From Pseudomonas sp. ERMR1:02 (GTDB taxonomy: Bacteria; Pseudomonadota; Gammaproteobacteria; Pseudomonadales; Pseudomonadaceae): a stretch of DNA of 64,000 nucleotides. The translations under genes and the position numbers were made by a program. The stretch spans positions 164,503 to 228,502 of the forward strand of contig NZ_NKJI01000009.1 of the NCBI RefSeq assembly GCF_002277815.1, written 5' to 3'. The notes beneath the pieces are model-generated. The model did no database searches and had not been told where the DNA came from. It saw only the letters and a program-made list of their open reading frames with translations. Shown here one piece after another: positions 24,751 to 35,344 of this stretch (the first letter of the stretch is position 1; each line of letters opens with the position of its first letter).

Positions 24751-24826
24751 CGGCTTGCTGGCGAAGGCTTTTTCATTGGCGCTGCATGCCGCACGGCCGC
24801 CTTCGCTGGCAAGCCAGCTCCTACAC
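24741..24826. repeat. REP inverted pair
   Basis: CTGTAGGAGCCGGCTTGCTGGCGA and TCGCTGGCAAGCCAGCTCCTACA face each other. Confidence 0.9.
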
Positions 24827-24864
24827 AAATGCGTACACACGATGATTTTGTGGACGCCACCAAT

Positions 24865-24893
24865 CCTGTAGGAGCCGGCTTGCTGGCGAAAGC
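24865..24893. repeat. Single REP upstream of the RAYT gene
   Basis: CCTGTAGGAGCCGGCTTGCTGGCGAAAG, the variant class that also flanks the transposase on the other side. Confidence 0.85.
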
Positions 24894-24985
24894 GGCACGT
24901 ACACATCTGGACCTAGACTTTTACGACGTTACGTCATCTTCACACCTAGCCTTAGCTCTTTCTACCTAAACAGGAGGGCAAAGGA

Positions 24986-25444
24986 TTGCCCACTCGTTCC
25001 CACGCCAACCAACTGCGCGCCGGTCGCCATTCCCAATCTGGACAAATTTACCTGCTTACCGCCGTGACCCACCTGCGTGAACCGGTGTTCCGCGATTGGC
25101 GAGCGGGACGCTTGGTGGTGGATCAATTTCGTCTGGCCCGCACAGAAGGACGGGCAGAATCGCTAGCCTGGGTGGTGATGCCCGACCATTTTCACTGGCT
25201 GGTCGAACTCCAGAACAGCACGCTGCCGGAATTGATGCTTGCAACCAAATCGCGCAGCGCGAGGGAGATCAATGCCTACTTGGGTCGCTCGGGCAAATTT
25301 TGGCAAAAAGGTTTCCACGATCGCGCTATCCGCCGTGAAGAAAATCTGTTGACTGTGGCCCGTTACATCATCGCCAACCCGTTGCGTGCAGGCTTGGTCA
25401 GACGCGTTCATGACTATTCGTTGTGGGATGCCATATGGATATAG
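24986..25444 (+). CDS. REP-associated tyrosine transposase (RAYT)
   Basis: A 152-aa Y1-type HUH transposase from TTG 24986 with AGGAGG/AAAGGA upstream. The metal-binding HxH is in VVMPDHFHWLVEL near residue 70, and the catalytic tyrosine is in VARYIIANPLRAGLV near residue 128. GKFWQKGFHDRAIRREEN lies between them. RAYTs are domesticated relatives of IS200/IS605 transposases that keep REP sequences. REPs of the CTGGCGA type lie on both sides, as expected, and the gene is bracketed by long direct repeats (24526-24660 and 25580-25710). Confidence 0.92.
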   Translation: MPTRSHANQLRAGRHSQSGQIYLLTAVTHLREPVFRDWRAGRLVVDQFRLARTEGRAESLAWVVMPDHFHWLVELQNSTLPELMLATKSRSAREINAYLGRSGKFWQKGFHDRAIRREENLLTVARYIIANPLRAGLVRRVHDYSLWDAIWI

Positions 25445-25565
25445 ATGCCGGATTGCTGGCGAGGGCGTTTTCATTGGCGCCGCACTACTCACGACCGCCT
25501 TGGCTTGGGCGAGTCCATCCAATTACAAAAAACGCGTACTCAATGATTTTGTGGACGCGACCAAA

Positions 25566-25653
25566 CCTGGAGCCGGCTTGCTGGCGATTGCGATTGACCA
25601 GCCGCCATCAATGGTGACTGTTGCGGCCTCTTCGCCAGCAAGCCGGCTCCTAC
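25566..25653. repeat. REP inverted pair
   Basis: GGAGCCGGCTTGCTGGCGA and TCGCCAGCAAGCCGGCTCCTACA, downstream of the RAYT gene. Confidence 0.88.
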
Positions 25654-25714
25654 AATGTAGATGTGTGCAGTTTAGAGGGCTTGGTTGGCGGTTTGAGAAT
25701 TATCTGGGGCACAA

Positions 25715-25747
25715 AAAAACGGGAAGCCCGAAGGCTTCCCGTTTTTC
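25715..25747 (-). terminator. Intrinsic terminator of the aminotransferase gene
   Basis: ACGGGAAGCC-CGAA-GGCTTCCCGT with an A-run on one side and a T-run on the other. On the minus strand it follows the aminotransferase stop. Confidence 0.9.
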
Positions 25748-25762
25748 ATATTACGGCGCGGT

Positions 25763-26959
25763 TCAGATCACCTGAACGATCGCATCCGTTACGACCTTGA
25801 TGTTGCTCTGGTTCAACGCGGCAACGCAGATACGGCCGGTGTCCAGGGCGTAGATGCCGAACTCGTTGCGCAGACGGGTCACTTGCTCAACTGTCAGGCC
25901 GGAGTAGGAGAACATGCCGCGCTGACGACCGACGAAGCTGAAATCGCGTTGCGGTGCGTTTTTCGCCAGCAGCTCAACCATCTGGGTGCGCATGCCGCGA
26001 ATCCGCAGGCGCATTTCGGCCAGTTCGGCTTCCCACTGGGCGCGCAGTTCCGGGCTGTTGAGTACAGCAGCAACGATGCTTGCGCCGTGGGTCGGCGGGT
26101 TGGAGTAGTTGGTGCGGATCACGCGTTTGACTTGCGACAGTACGCGCGCGCTTTCTTCTTTCGATTCGCTGACGATCGACAGGGCGCCAACGCGCTCGCC
26201 GTACAACGAGAACGATTTGGAGAACGAGCTGGAAACGAAGAAGGTCAGGCCCGATTCTGCGAACAGACGCACGGCAGCGGCGTCTTCGTCGATGCCATCG
26301 CCAAAGCCCTGATAGGCCATGTCGAGGAACGGCACGTGACCTTTGGCTTTCACGGTTTCCAGAACGTTTTTCCAATCCGCCGGGCTCAGGTCGACGCCGG
26401 TGGGGTTGTGGCAGCAGGCGTGCAGCACAATGATCGAGCCGTTAGGCAGGGCGTTCAGGTCTTCCAGCAGACCGGTGCGGTTCACGTCGTGGGTCGCGGC
26501 GTCGTAATAGCGGTAGTTCTGCACCGGGAAACCGGCGGTTTCGAACAGCGCGCGATGGTTTTCCCAGCTCGGGTCGCTGATCGCAACGACGGCGTTCGGC
26601 AGCAGTCGCTTGAGGAAGTCGGCACCGATTTTCAGTGCGCCAGTACCACCAACGGCTTGGGTAGTGATGACCCGGCCAGCGGCGATCAGTGGCGAATCAT
26701 TGCCGAACAGCAGTTTTTGCACGGCCTGGTCGTAGGCGGCGATGCCGTCGATTGGCAGGTAGCCACGGGAAGCGTGTTGAGCGACGCGAATCGTTTCGGC
26801 TTCGACAACGGCGCGCAGGAGTGGAATTCGCCCCTCCTCGTTGCAGTAAACACCGACCCCCAGGTTGACTTTGTCAGTACGGGTATCGGCATTGAATGCT
26901 TCGTTGAGGCCCAGGATTGGATCGCGTGGTGCCATTTCGACAGCGGAGAACAGGCTCAT
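25763..26959 (-). CDS. Aromatic/aspartate aminotransferase (class I, TyrB/AspC type)
   Basis: A 398-aa PLP enzyme. Class I signatures: MSLFSAVEMAPRDPILGLNE, LNLGVGVY-type start (VNLGVGVYCNEEG), HACCHNPTGVDLSPADW and the PLP-lysine region SSSFSKSFSLYGERVG. The last includes the conserved R, and NYSNPPTHGASIV follows. It transfers amino groups among aspartate/aromatic amino acids and 2-oxoglutarate in the cytoplasm. In Pseudomonas this gene sits next to uvrB, as here (divergent). Full length with a good terminator. Confidence 0.93.
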   Translation of the reverse strand: MSLFSAVEMAPRDPILGLNEAFNADTRTDKVNLGVGVYCNEEGRIPLLRAVVEAETIRVAQHASRGYLPIDGIAAYDQAVQKLLFGNDSPLIAAGRVITTQAVGGTGALKIGADFLKRLLPNAVVAISDPSWENHRALFETAGFPVQNYRYYDAATHDVNRTGLLEDLNALPNGSIIVLHACCHNPTGVDLSPADWKNVLETVKAKGHVPFLDMAYQGFGDGIDEDAAAVRLFAESGLTFFVSSSFSKSFSLYGERVGALSIVSESKEESARVLSQVKRVIRTNYSNPPTHGASIVAAVLNSPELRAQWEAELAEMRLRIRGMRTQMVELLAKNAPQRDFSFVGRQRGMFSYSGLTVEQVTRLRNEFGIYALDTGRICVAALNQSNIKVVTDAIVQVI

Positions 26960-27366
26960 TTTTGCGGCGGCTCTGAATGGGGAGTGGAGGGACGTGTGGC
27001 GCTCCAGCCGAATGCACTAGAGCGGTGCACAAACGGGGAGCTAGTATAGAGGCCATCGGCGATTGATGGCGACAGACGATTCGGCTTTTTGGGTAAGTTT
27101 TTCCGATTATTTTTCGATCGTTAGTCGATTGGCCGCATCAAAGACTTCATGGGATGTAGGACGTTTGTCTTGAAAGCGCGGGCAATCGACACCACATTGA
27201 GCACAATCCAGTTTTTTCCTCGGGCGACGTGCGTCGTTTGCGGCCGTTCTCGTTTCTGCCGGTTTGACTGCGCAGGCGCGATTCCCTGCTCCGAGAACCG
27301 CGCTCCGAGAACTACGCTCCGAGAACTACGCTCCGAGAACTACGCTCCGAGAACCGAGAGGTATGC
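26960..27366. other. Intergenic region between divergent aminotransferase and uvrB genes
   Basis: About 400 bases with no gene. It should contain both promoters. I see no clear LexA box. The last 80 bases hold the 14-base tandem repeat described separately. Confidence 0.5.
27288..27357. repeat. Five tandem copies of a 14-base unit in the uvrB leader
   Basis: GCTCCGAGAACYRC is repeated five times with a period of exactly 14, the middle three being identical, and ends 9 bases before the uvrB ATG. The last copy merges into the ribosome-binding site GAGAGG. Confidence 0.9.
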
Positions 27367-29382
<2,016 letters not shown>

Positions 29383-29402
29383 TCTCTAGCGCCTGATAGG
29401 GC

Positions 29403-29473
29403 CTCTTCGCGGGCAAGCCTCGCTCCTACGGGTCATCACCGAGCCCTGTAGGAGCGAGGCTTGCCCGCGAAGG
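29403..29473. repeat. REP inverted pair
   Basis: TTCGCGGGCAAGCCTCGCTCCTAC and CTGTAGGAGCGAGGCTTGCCCGCGAA, between the convergent uvrB and efflux genes. Confidence 0.92.
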
Positions 29474-29486
29474 CTGCAGCACGGTC

Positions 29487-31037
29487 TTAATGTGCTTCGC
29501 CAGCCTTGAGCCCCGCCGGCAATGTCCTGGTCAACAACACCGCCAACATGCTGATCCCCAGCGCAATCCCGACAAAATGAAACGCATCGTTGTAGGCCAT
29601 GATCGACGCCTGCTGGTGGGCGATTTCACTGAGCTTGCCCAGCGCCGCGGTTTCGCTGCCCAGCCTGTCGGTCAAGGACGCCAGGCGTTCGGCCACCTGC
29701 GGGTTGCTCGGCACAATGGACTCGCGCAAGTAGTCGAAGTAGACCTTGGTTCGCGCATCCAGCAGCGTGGCGAGGAGGGCGATGCCGATGGCACCGCCGA
29801 GGTTGCGCAGGATGTTGAACAGGCTCGATGCTGAACCCGCATCCTTGGGCAGGATGTACGAAGTGGCGATCAGCGAGATGGTCACCATGATCAGCGGCTG
29901 GCCCAGCGCGCGGATAATCTGGATGTGATTGAACTGCGGCCCGGCGAAGTCCGGGTTCAGCACCCCCGAAGAAAAACTCGCCAGGCCGAACAGACCGAAG
30001 CCCACCGTGCACAGCCATTTCGGCGAGACATATTTCATCAGCTTGGGCACCAGCGGAATCAAAAACAGCTGTGGCACGCCCATCCACATGATCACTTCGC
30101 CGATTTGCAGGGCGTTGTAGTTCTGAATCTGCGCCAGGTAGAGCGGCAACAGATAGATCGAGCCGTACAAGCCGACCCCCATTCCGACACTGGAAATGCT
30201 GGATAAACCGAAATTGCGGTTACCAAGGATGCCGAGGTTGATCAACGGATTGGGCTTGGAAAACTGCACGATTACAAAGGTGATCAGGCTGATCAGCGCG
30301 ATGCTGCCAAGTGTCACGATCAGGTCCGATTCGAGCCAGTCCTTGCGATGGCCTTCCTCCAGAAACACCTGCAAACAGCCGAGGCCGACGCCGAGGGTGA
30401 CAATCCCTGCGTAGTCGGTGCTTTTCAGGAGTTCCCAGTGCGCTTCTTTCTTCTCCAGGCCGTACATCAGCCCGGCGATCATGATCAGGCCGGGCGGTAT
30501 GTTGATGTAGAAAATGTATTCCCAACCCCAGTTCTCGGTCAGCCAGCCGCCGAGTGTAGGGCCGATGGACGGAGCGAAGGTGGCGGTCATCGCGAACATG
30601 GCCATGCCTTTGGCGCGGTGATGCTCGGGCAGTTTGATCAGGGTCAGGGTGAACGCCAGTGGAATCAGCGCGCCGCCGGTAAAGCCTTGCAGGGCGCGGA
30701 AGACAATCATGCTCTCCAGGCTCCAGGCCATGGAGCACAGCAGCGAGGCGAATAGAAAACCGAGGGATACCCACACCGCCAGGCGGCGGGCAGACAGCAG
30801 CTGCACCAGCCATGCAGTCAGCGGAATCATGATGATTTCCGCCACCAGGTACGAGGTGGAAATCCACGAGCCTTCTTCGAGGGTCGCCGACAGCGCGCCC
30901 TGAATATCCTTGAGCGATGAGTTGGTGATCTGGATGTCCAGCACCGCCATGAAGGCGCCGAGCATTACGCTCATCACCGCGATCCAGTCCCGCCGGGTCG
31001 GTTCCCCGACGGGGCGGATCAGTTGATCACCGGCCAT
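29487..31037 (-). CDS. DHA2-family MFS efflux transporter (EmrB type)
   Basis: A 516-aa protein with 14 predicted membrane helices. DHA2 motifs: MLGAFMAVLDIQITNSSLKD near the start, STSYLVAEIIMIPLTAWLVQ, RALQGFTGGALIPLAF and FNILRNLGGAIGIALL. It pumps drugs or toxic lipophiles across the inner membrane using the proton gradient. The start overlaps the end of the HlyD-type adaptor gene by 11 bases, so they are translationally coupled. With an outer-membrane TolC-like channel they form a tripartite pump. No local regulator gene. Confidence 0.92.
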   Translation of the reverse strand: MAGDQLIRPVGEPTRRDWIAVMSVMLGAFMAVLDIQITNSSLKDIQGALSATLEEGSWISTSYLVAEIIMIPLTAWLVQLLSARRLAVWVSLGFLFASLLCSMAWSLESMIVFRALQGFTGGALIPLAFTLTLIKLPEHHRAKGMAMFAMTATFAPSIGPTLGGWLTENWGWEYIFYINIPPGLIMIAGLMYGLEKKEAHWELLKSTDYAGIVTLGVGLGCLQVFLEEGHRKDWLESDLIVTLGSIALISLITFVIVQFSKPNPLINLGILGNRNFGLSSISSVGMGVGLYGSIYLLPLYLAQIQNYNALQIGEVIMWMGVPQLFLIPLVPKLMKYVSPKWLCTVGFGLFGLASFSSGVLNPDFAGPQFNHIQIIRALGQPLIMVTISLIATSYILPKDAGSASSLFNILRNLGGAIGIALLATLLDARTKVYFDYLRESIVPSNPQVAERLASLTDRLGSETAALGKLSEIAHQQASIMAYNDAFHFVGIALGISMLAVLLTRTLPAGLKAGEAH

Positions 31038-32115
31038 CGTCTGGGGTGTCTTCGCTGTTCACCTTGGCAGTGACAACTTCAGGCGCGTCCTTGATGTTCA
31101 CTTTGGCGGTGACGGACATGCCCGGCCGGATCTTGCCGCGCAGCGGATTGTCGGCGGCGAAGGTCAGTTTTACCGGAATCCGCTGTACGACTTTGGTGAA
31201 GTTGCCCGTGGCATTGTCCGGCGGCAACAGGCTGAACTGCGCACCCGAGGCGGCGAACAGGCTGTCGACCCGCGCTTCGATCGGCGTGTCGCCGTAGGCA
31301 TCGAAAGTCAGTTCTGCTTTCTGACCAGGTTGCATACGGCCGATCTGGGTTTCCTTGAAGTTGGCCTGAATCCAGATGTCTTCATCGGGCACTATCGACA
31401 GCAAGTAGGCACCGGCCTGCACGTATTGGCCTTCGCGGGCGGCGCGCTGACCGATCAGGCCGCTAATGGGCGCGTGGATCTCACTGCGGGTGAGGTTCAG
31501 TTCGGCTTGAGCCAGATCGGTTCTGGCGTTGGCAATCTGCGCGTCGAGGCGTTTGATTTCGGCGGTCAACGCGTTGACTTGCTGACGTTGACCCTGGGCA
31601 TCCGCCTGGGCTTTGCTCAGTTGCGATCGGGCGATGTGGTTGTCGGCGGAGAGGGTGGTCACCCGTTCTTCCGAGACGTAACCGGGTTTGCGCAGGGTCT
31701 GGGCGCGGGCCAGGTCGATTTGCGAGCGACTCAGGCTCGCTTGGGTGGAGGCAACTTGCGCGTCGCTGGCGGCAATCAGGCTGGCTTGCTGGGTCAGTTT
31801 GCTCTGGGCTTGCAGGCGTTCGGCCTGGCGGGTTGCGAGAGTCGCGTTGGCGCGGTCGACGGCGAGGTTAAAGTCATCGCCTTCGAGTTTTATCAACAAC
31901 TGGCCTTTCTCGACGTGCTGGTTGTCCTGCACAAGCACTTGATCGATGCGCGCGCCCAACTGACTCGACACACGGGTGATTTCGCCCTGGACATAGGCGT
32001 TGTCAGTGCTTTCATAAAACCGTCCCTTGAAAAACCATTGGGCAAAAAAGCCCCCGGCTATCAGCAGGACAATCATCAGGAACGTAAACAGGCGACGCTT
32101 GAGTTGGGCAGGCAT
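31027..32115 (-). CDS. HlyD-family periplasmic adaptor (EmrA type)
   Basis: A 362-aa protein if started at ATG 32115 (MPAQLKRRLFTFLMIVLLIA). An in-frame upstream ATG at 32172 would add 19 hydrophilic residues before the membrane anchor and lacks a ribosome-binding site. One N-terminal membrane helix; lipoyl half-motifs ESTDNAYVQGEITRVSSQLG and IHAPISGLIGQRAAREGQYV; a long coiled coil (about 95-200) with many A/Q/L repeats; and a beta-barrel segment IWIQANFKETQIGRMQPGQK. It links the EmrB-like pump encoded immediately downstream to an outer-membrane channel. Confidence 0.9.
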   Translation of the reverse strand: MPAQLKRRLFTFLMIVLLIAGGFFAQWFFKGRFYESTDNAYVQGEITRVSSQLGARIDQVLVQDNQHVEKGQLLIKLEGDDFNLAVDRANATLATRQAERLQAQSKLTQQASLIAASDAQVASTQASLSRSQIDLARAQTLRKPGYVSEERVTTLSADNHIARSQLSKAQADAQGQRQQVNALTAEIKRLDAQIANARTDLAQAELNLTRSEIHAPISGLIGQRAAREGQYVQAGAYLLSIVPDEDIWIQANFKETQIGRMQPGQKAELTFDAYGDTPIEARVDSLFAASGAQFSLLPPDNATGNFTKVVQRIPVKLTFAADNPLRGKIRPGMSVTAKVNIKDAPEVVTAKVNSEDTPDDGR

Positions 32116-32173
32116 GGGGCAAACTGTAGTCGAGAATATGTAAGGAAAGTTATCAGCAGGTGAATCTGGCATA

Positions 32174-32203
32174 CAGCCGATAAATGGTAAATGCCATCGG
32201 CTG
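32174..32203. promoter_or_regulatory. Perfect inverted repeat upstream of the efflux operon
   Basis: CAGCCGAT and ATCGGCTG flank 14 bases that contain a smaller GG/CC pair. It sits between the efflux operon (minus) and gltX (plus) and may be an operator or a leader hairpin. Confidence 0.55.
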
Positions 32204-32345
32204 ATATTCGGCCATTCACCGCGCCATACGGGCGTTGTAGACGCAACCTTGGCTTAAATGCCCTGTTCACTGGAGCCGGGCGGGCTGCGCCTGTTACCAT
32301 TCGCGCCTTGTTTGATTTCGCTTTTTATTCTTTTCGAGACATGCC

Positions 32346-33827
32346 ATGACCACCGTCCGCACTCGCATCGCGCCATCGCCTACCGGGGACCCCCACGTAG
32401 GTACCGCTTACATCGCATTGTTCAACTACTGCTTTGCCAAGCAGCACGGCGGTGAGTTCATCCTGCGGATCGAAGACACCGACCAATTGCGTTCGACCCG
32501 CGAGTCCGAACAACAGATTTTCGACGCTCTGCGCTGGTTGGGCATCGACTGGAGCGAAGGCCCGGATGTCGGCGGCCCGCACGGTCCATACCGTCAAAGC
32601 GAGCGCGGCGATATTTATCAGAAGTACTGCCAGCAGCTTGTGGAGCTCGGCCATGCCTTCCCGTGCTTCTGCACCGCTGAAGAACTGGATCAGATGCGCG
32701 CCGAACAAATGGCCCGTGGCGAAACCCCACGTTACGACGGTCGCGCGCTGCTGCTGTCCGCGGATGAAGTCGCGCGCCGCCTCGCCGCTGGCGAGCCACA
32801 CGTGATCCGCATGAAGGTGCCGAGCGAAGGCGTCTGCGTGGTCCCGGACATGCTGCGTGGCGATGTCGAAATCCCGTGGGATCGCATGGACATGCAAGTC
32901 TTGATGAAGACCGACGGCCTGCCGACGTACTTCCTGGCCAACGTGGTCGATGACCACCTGATGGGCATCACCCATGTACTGCGCGGTGAAGAGTGGCTGC
33001 CATCGGCGCCGAAACTGATCCTGCTGTACGAATACTTCGGCTGGGAACAGCCGGAGCTGTGCTACATGCCGCTGCTGCGTAACCCGGACAAGAGCAAGCT
33101 GTCCAAGCGCAAGAACCCGACCTCGGTGACGTTCTATGAGCGCATGGGCTTCATGCCGGAAGCCATGCTCAACTATCTGGGCCGCATGGGCTGGTCGATG
33201 CCGGACGAGCGCGAGAAGTTCTCCTTGCAGGAGATGGTCGATCACTTCGACCTCAAGCGTGTTTCCCTCGGAGGGCCGATTTTCGATATCGAGAAACTGT
33301 CCTGGCTCAACGGCCAGTGGCTGCGCGACCTGCCGGTAGAAGAGTTCGCCGCACGCGTGCAGAAGTGGGCGTTGAATTCTGAATACATGATGAAGATCGC
33401 GCCGCACGTGCAGGGCCGGGTTGAAACCTTCAGCCAGGTCGCACCGCTGGCCGGGTTCTTCTTCGCTGGTGGCGTCAATCCGGACGCCAAACTGTTTGAA
33501 TCGAAGAAGCTCTCGGGCGATCAGGTGCGTCAGTTGATGCAGTTGATCCTGTGGAAGCTGGAAAGCCTGCGTCAGTGGGAGAAGGACAGCATCACCGCGA
33601 CGATCCAGGCAGTGGTCGAATCCCTTGAGCTGAAGTTGCGTGATGCCATGCCGCTGATGTTCGCGGCGATCACGGGGCAGGCCAGCTCGGTATCGGTGCT
33701 CGATGCGATGGAAATCCTCGGTCCGGACCTGACCCGTTTCCGCTTGCGCCAGGCGATCGACCTGCTGGGCGGCGTGTCGAAGAAAGAAAACAAAGAGTGG
33801 GAAAAGCTCTTGGGCAACATCGCCTGA
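32346..33827 (+). CDS. gltX: Glutamyl-tRNA synthetase
   Basis: A 493-aa class I synthetase of normal length. The HIGH-like motif is [14 protein letters not shown] (residues 9-22) and the KMSKS-like motif is [10 protein letters not shown] (about 246-255). [20 protein letters not shown] and the tRNA-binding C-terminal cage follow. It charges tRNA-Glu. Two tRNA-Glu genes lie just downstream (34231, 34516), a common Pseudomonas arrangement. Confidence 0.98.
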   Translation: MTTVRTRIAPSPTGDPHVGTAYIALFNYCFAKQHGGEFILRIEDTDQLRSTRESEQQIFDALRWLGIDWSEGPDVGGPHGPYRQSERGDIYQKYCQQLVELGHAFPCFCTAEELDQMRAEQMARGETPRYDGRALLLSADEVARRLAAGEPHVIRMKVPSEGVCVVPDMLRGDVEIPWDRMDMQVLMKTDGLPTYFLANVVDDHLMGITHVLRGEEWLPSAPKLILLYEYFGWEQPELCYMPLLRNPDKSKLSKRKNPTSVTFYERMGFMPEAMLNYLGRMGWSMPDEREKFSLQEMVDHFDLKRVSLGGPIFDIEKLSWLNGQWLRDLPVEEFAARVQKWALNSEYMMKIAPHVQGRVETFSQVAPLAGFFFAGGVNPDAKLFESKKLSGDQVRQLMQLILWKLESLRQWEKDSITATIQAVVESLELKLRDAMPLMFAAITGQASSVSVLDAMEILGPDLTRFRLRQAIDLLGGVSKKENKEWEKLLGNIA

Positions 33828-33848
33828 CCCGCGCGCACCTGTTTCGCC

Positions 33849-33939
33849 TGTAGGAGCGAGGCTCGCCCGCGAAGAGCGATGACGCGGTGCAGCAGACACA
33901 CCGCAGCGTCTAGTTCGCCGGCAAGCCTGGCTCCTGCAG
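33849..33939. repeat. REP inverted pair
   Basis: CTGTAGGAGCGAGGCTCGCCCGCGAA and TCGCCGGCAAGCCTGGCTCCTGCAG; the second arm is diverged. Confidence 0.85.
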
Positions 33940-34025
33940 GGGCGAATACATCCCCGGGATTCCGGGGGAGGGCGGTAAGTGATTGTTATGTCGGCAAAAA
34001 ATTTTAAATATTTTGAAAAATAAGT

Positions 34026-34054
34026 TTGACAGGCTTTCGATACGCCCTTAAGAT
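34026..34054 (+). promoter_or_regulatory. Promoter of the Ala/Glu tRNA operon
   Basis: TTGACA (34026-34031), 17 bases, TAAGAT (34049-34054), then a GC-rich discriminator (TCGCCCCG). The sequence before the -35 is very AT-rich, like an UP element. This is the form of a growth-rate-controlled stable-RNA promoter. Confidence 0.8.
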
Positions 34055-34075
34055 TCGCCCCGTCCTCAGCGATGA

Positions 34076-34151
<76 letters not shown>

Positions 34152-34230
34152 ATTTACACTTCAAGGTCTGGCCACACCGGCCTTGAAGCGATCAACACTC
34201 AGCGTTGATCAGTTGTATAGAAGGGTTTGC

Positions 34231-34306
34231 GTCCCCTTCGTCTAGTGGCCTAGGACACCGCCCTTTCACGGCGGTAACAGGGGTTCGAGTCCCCTAGGGG
34301 ACGCCA
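34231..34306 (+). tRNA. tRNA-Glu (TTC), copy 1
   Basis: 76 bases, acceptor GTCCCCT/AGGGGAC, anticodon TTC in CCCTTTCACGG, encoded CCA. Confidence 0.97.
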
Positions 34307-34359
34307 GTTTTACAGAAGCGATGTTGCAAGATGTCGCTCCGCCGCGAGGCGAAAAATCT

Positions 34360-34435
<76 letters not shown>

Positions 34436-34515
34436 ATTTTACAGTTCAAGGTCTGGCCACACCGGCCTTGAATCGATCAGCTCTCAGCACTGATCAGTTG
34501 TATAGAAGGGTTTGT

Positions 34516-34591
34516 GTCCCCTTCGTCTAGTGGCCTAGGACACCGCCCTTTCACGGCGGTAACAGGGGTTCGAGTCCCCTAGGGGACGCCA
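34516..34591 (+). tRNA. tRNA-Glu (TTC), copy 2
   Basis: Identical to the copy at 34231. The Ala-Glu spacer is also nearly the same in both units. Confidence 0.97.
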
Positions 34592-34616
34592 CGATTACCC
34601 GCTCTGCGGGATTTTA

Positions 34617-34653
34617 TAAGGGTCATTCAATTATTGAATGGCCCTTTTGTTTG
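34617..34653 (+). terminator. Terminator of the tRNA operon
   Basis: AAGGGTCATTCAATTATTGAATGGCCCTTTTGT: a long stem closed by CATTCAAT/ATTGAATG, followed by a short T-run. Confidence 0.85.
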
Positions 34654-34739
34654 TCTGGCGTTTGGCCAAATCCCCCCATTTCTTTCAAACTGTTCTTCAG
34701 ACCAGCGGTCACATCCACGGCTTGCAGAAAATTATTATG

Positions 34740-34752
34740 AGAATAATATTCT
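34740..34752. promoter_or_regulatory. Candidate TetR operator
   Basis: AGAAT-AAT-ATTCT is a perfect palindrome 23 bases before the tetR-like ATG, in a very AT-rich stretch that probably holds the promoter. Confidence 0.5.
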
Positions 34753-34775
34753 AGTCGTAATATTCGGAGGCAACG

Positions 34776-35315
34776 ATGAACGATAAAAAAGCTCAAACCC
34801 GCGAACGCATCCTCAAGGCCGCCAGCACAGCGCTGATTCAGCGCGGCCCGGCCGATCCGAGCGTGGGCGAAGTGATGGGCGCAGCCGGCCTGACCGTCGG
34901 CGGCTTCTATGCGCACTTCGAAAGCAAGGACGCGATGATGCTGGAGGCGTTCAAGCAATTGCTGGGTCGTCGTCGTGACCTGATTGCCGACATGGATGCC
35001 GAGTTGACCGGTGAAGAGCGTCGCACCCTGGTCGCTGCGTTCTACCTGTCGCGCAAGCACCGTGATTCCAGCGAGTCTGCGTGCCCGATCCCGGCCTCGA
35101 TCGGTGAACTCGGACGTCTGCCTGAGACGTTCCGCATTGCGCTGAACGAGCACTTGGAAATGATGGTCGCGCAGTTGGCGGCCAGTCCTGAAGACACCGA
35201 CAAAGCCTTGGCCGACATAGCCTTGATGGTGGGCGGTCTGGCGCTGGCACGGGCGCTGGGACCAGGTGATTTATCCGATCGATTGCTACGCGCTGCCAAG
35301 TCGGCGGTGCGCTGA
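34776..35315 (+). CDS. TetR/AcrR-family regulator
   Basis: A 179-aa repressor with GGAGG upstream of ATG 34776. The N-terminal HTH reads TRERILKAASTALIQRGPAD, then VGEVMGAAGLTVGGFYAHFES (residues 6-58), the standard TetR HTH. The C-terminal helical ligand domain is unassigned. It is followed after 29 bases by a hydrolase gene and then a thioesterase, which it may control. A palindrome upstream fits autoregulation. Confidence 0.9.
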   Translation: MNDKKAQTRERILKAASTALIQRGPADPSVGEVMGAAGLTVGGFYAHFESKDAMMLEAFKQLLGRRRDLIADMDAELTGEERRTLVAAFYLSRKHRDSSESACPIPASIGELGRLPETFRIALNEHLEMMVAQLAASPEDTDKALADIALMVGGLALARALGPGDLSDRLLRAAKSAVR

Positions 35316-35344
35316 CCTGAAGGCTAGCCTTGGGAGAAAGAGCG

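Larger units (their letters stand above)
24526..25710. repeat. Long direct repeats bracketing the RAYT gene
   Basis: About 130 bases at 24526-24660 (GCGATTGACCAGCC... TTTGAGAATTATCTGGGGC) recur at 25580-25710 with a handful of changes. Each copy contains the second arm of a REP pair. The sequence between, with the transposase gene, looks inserted into or duplicated from this unit. Confidence 0.8.

Noticed and set aside
24508..25653. REP pairs as att sites or transposon ends
   Set aside because: The same REP types are scattered through the whole window next to core genes; they are ordinary Pseudomonas REPs.
27288..27357. Possible CRISPR array
   Set aside because: The 14-base units are contiguous with no spacers.
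32325..33899. 524-aa minus-strand frame
   Set aside because: Opposite gltX; no recognisable domain.
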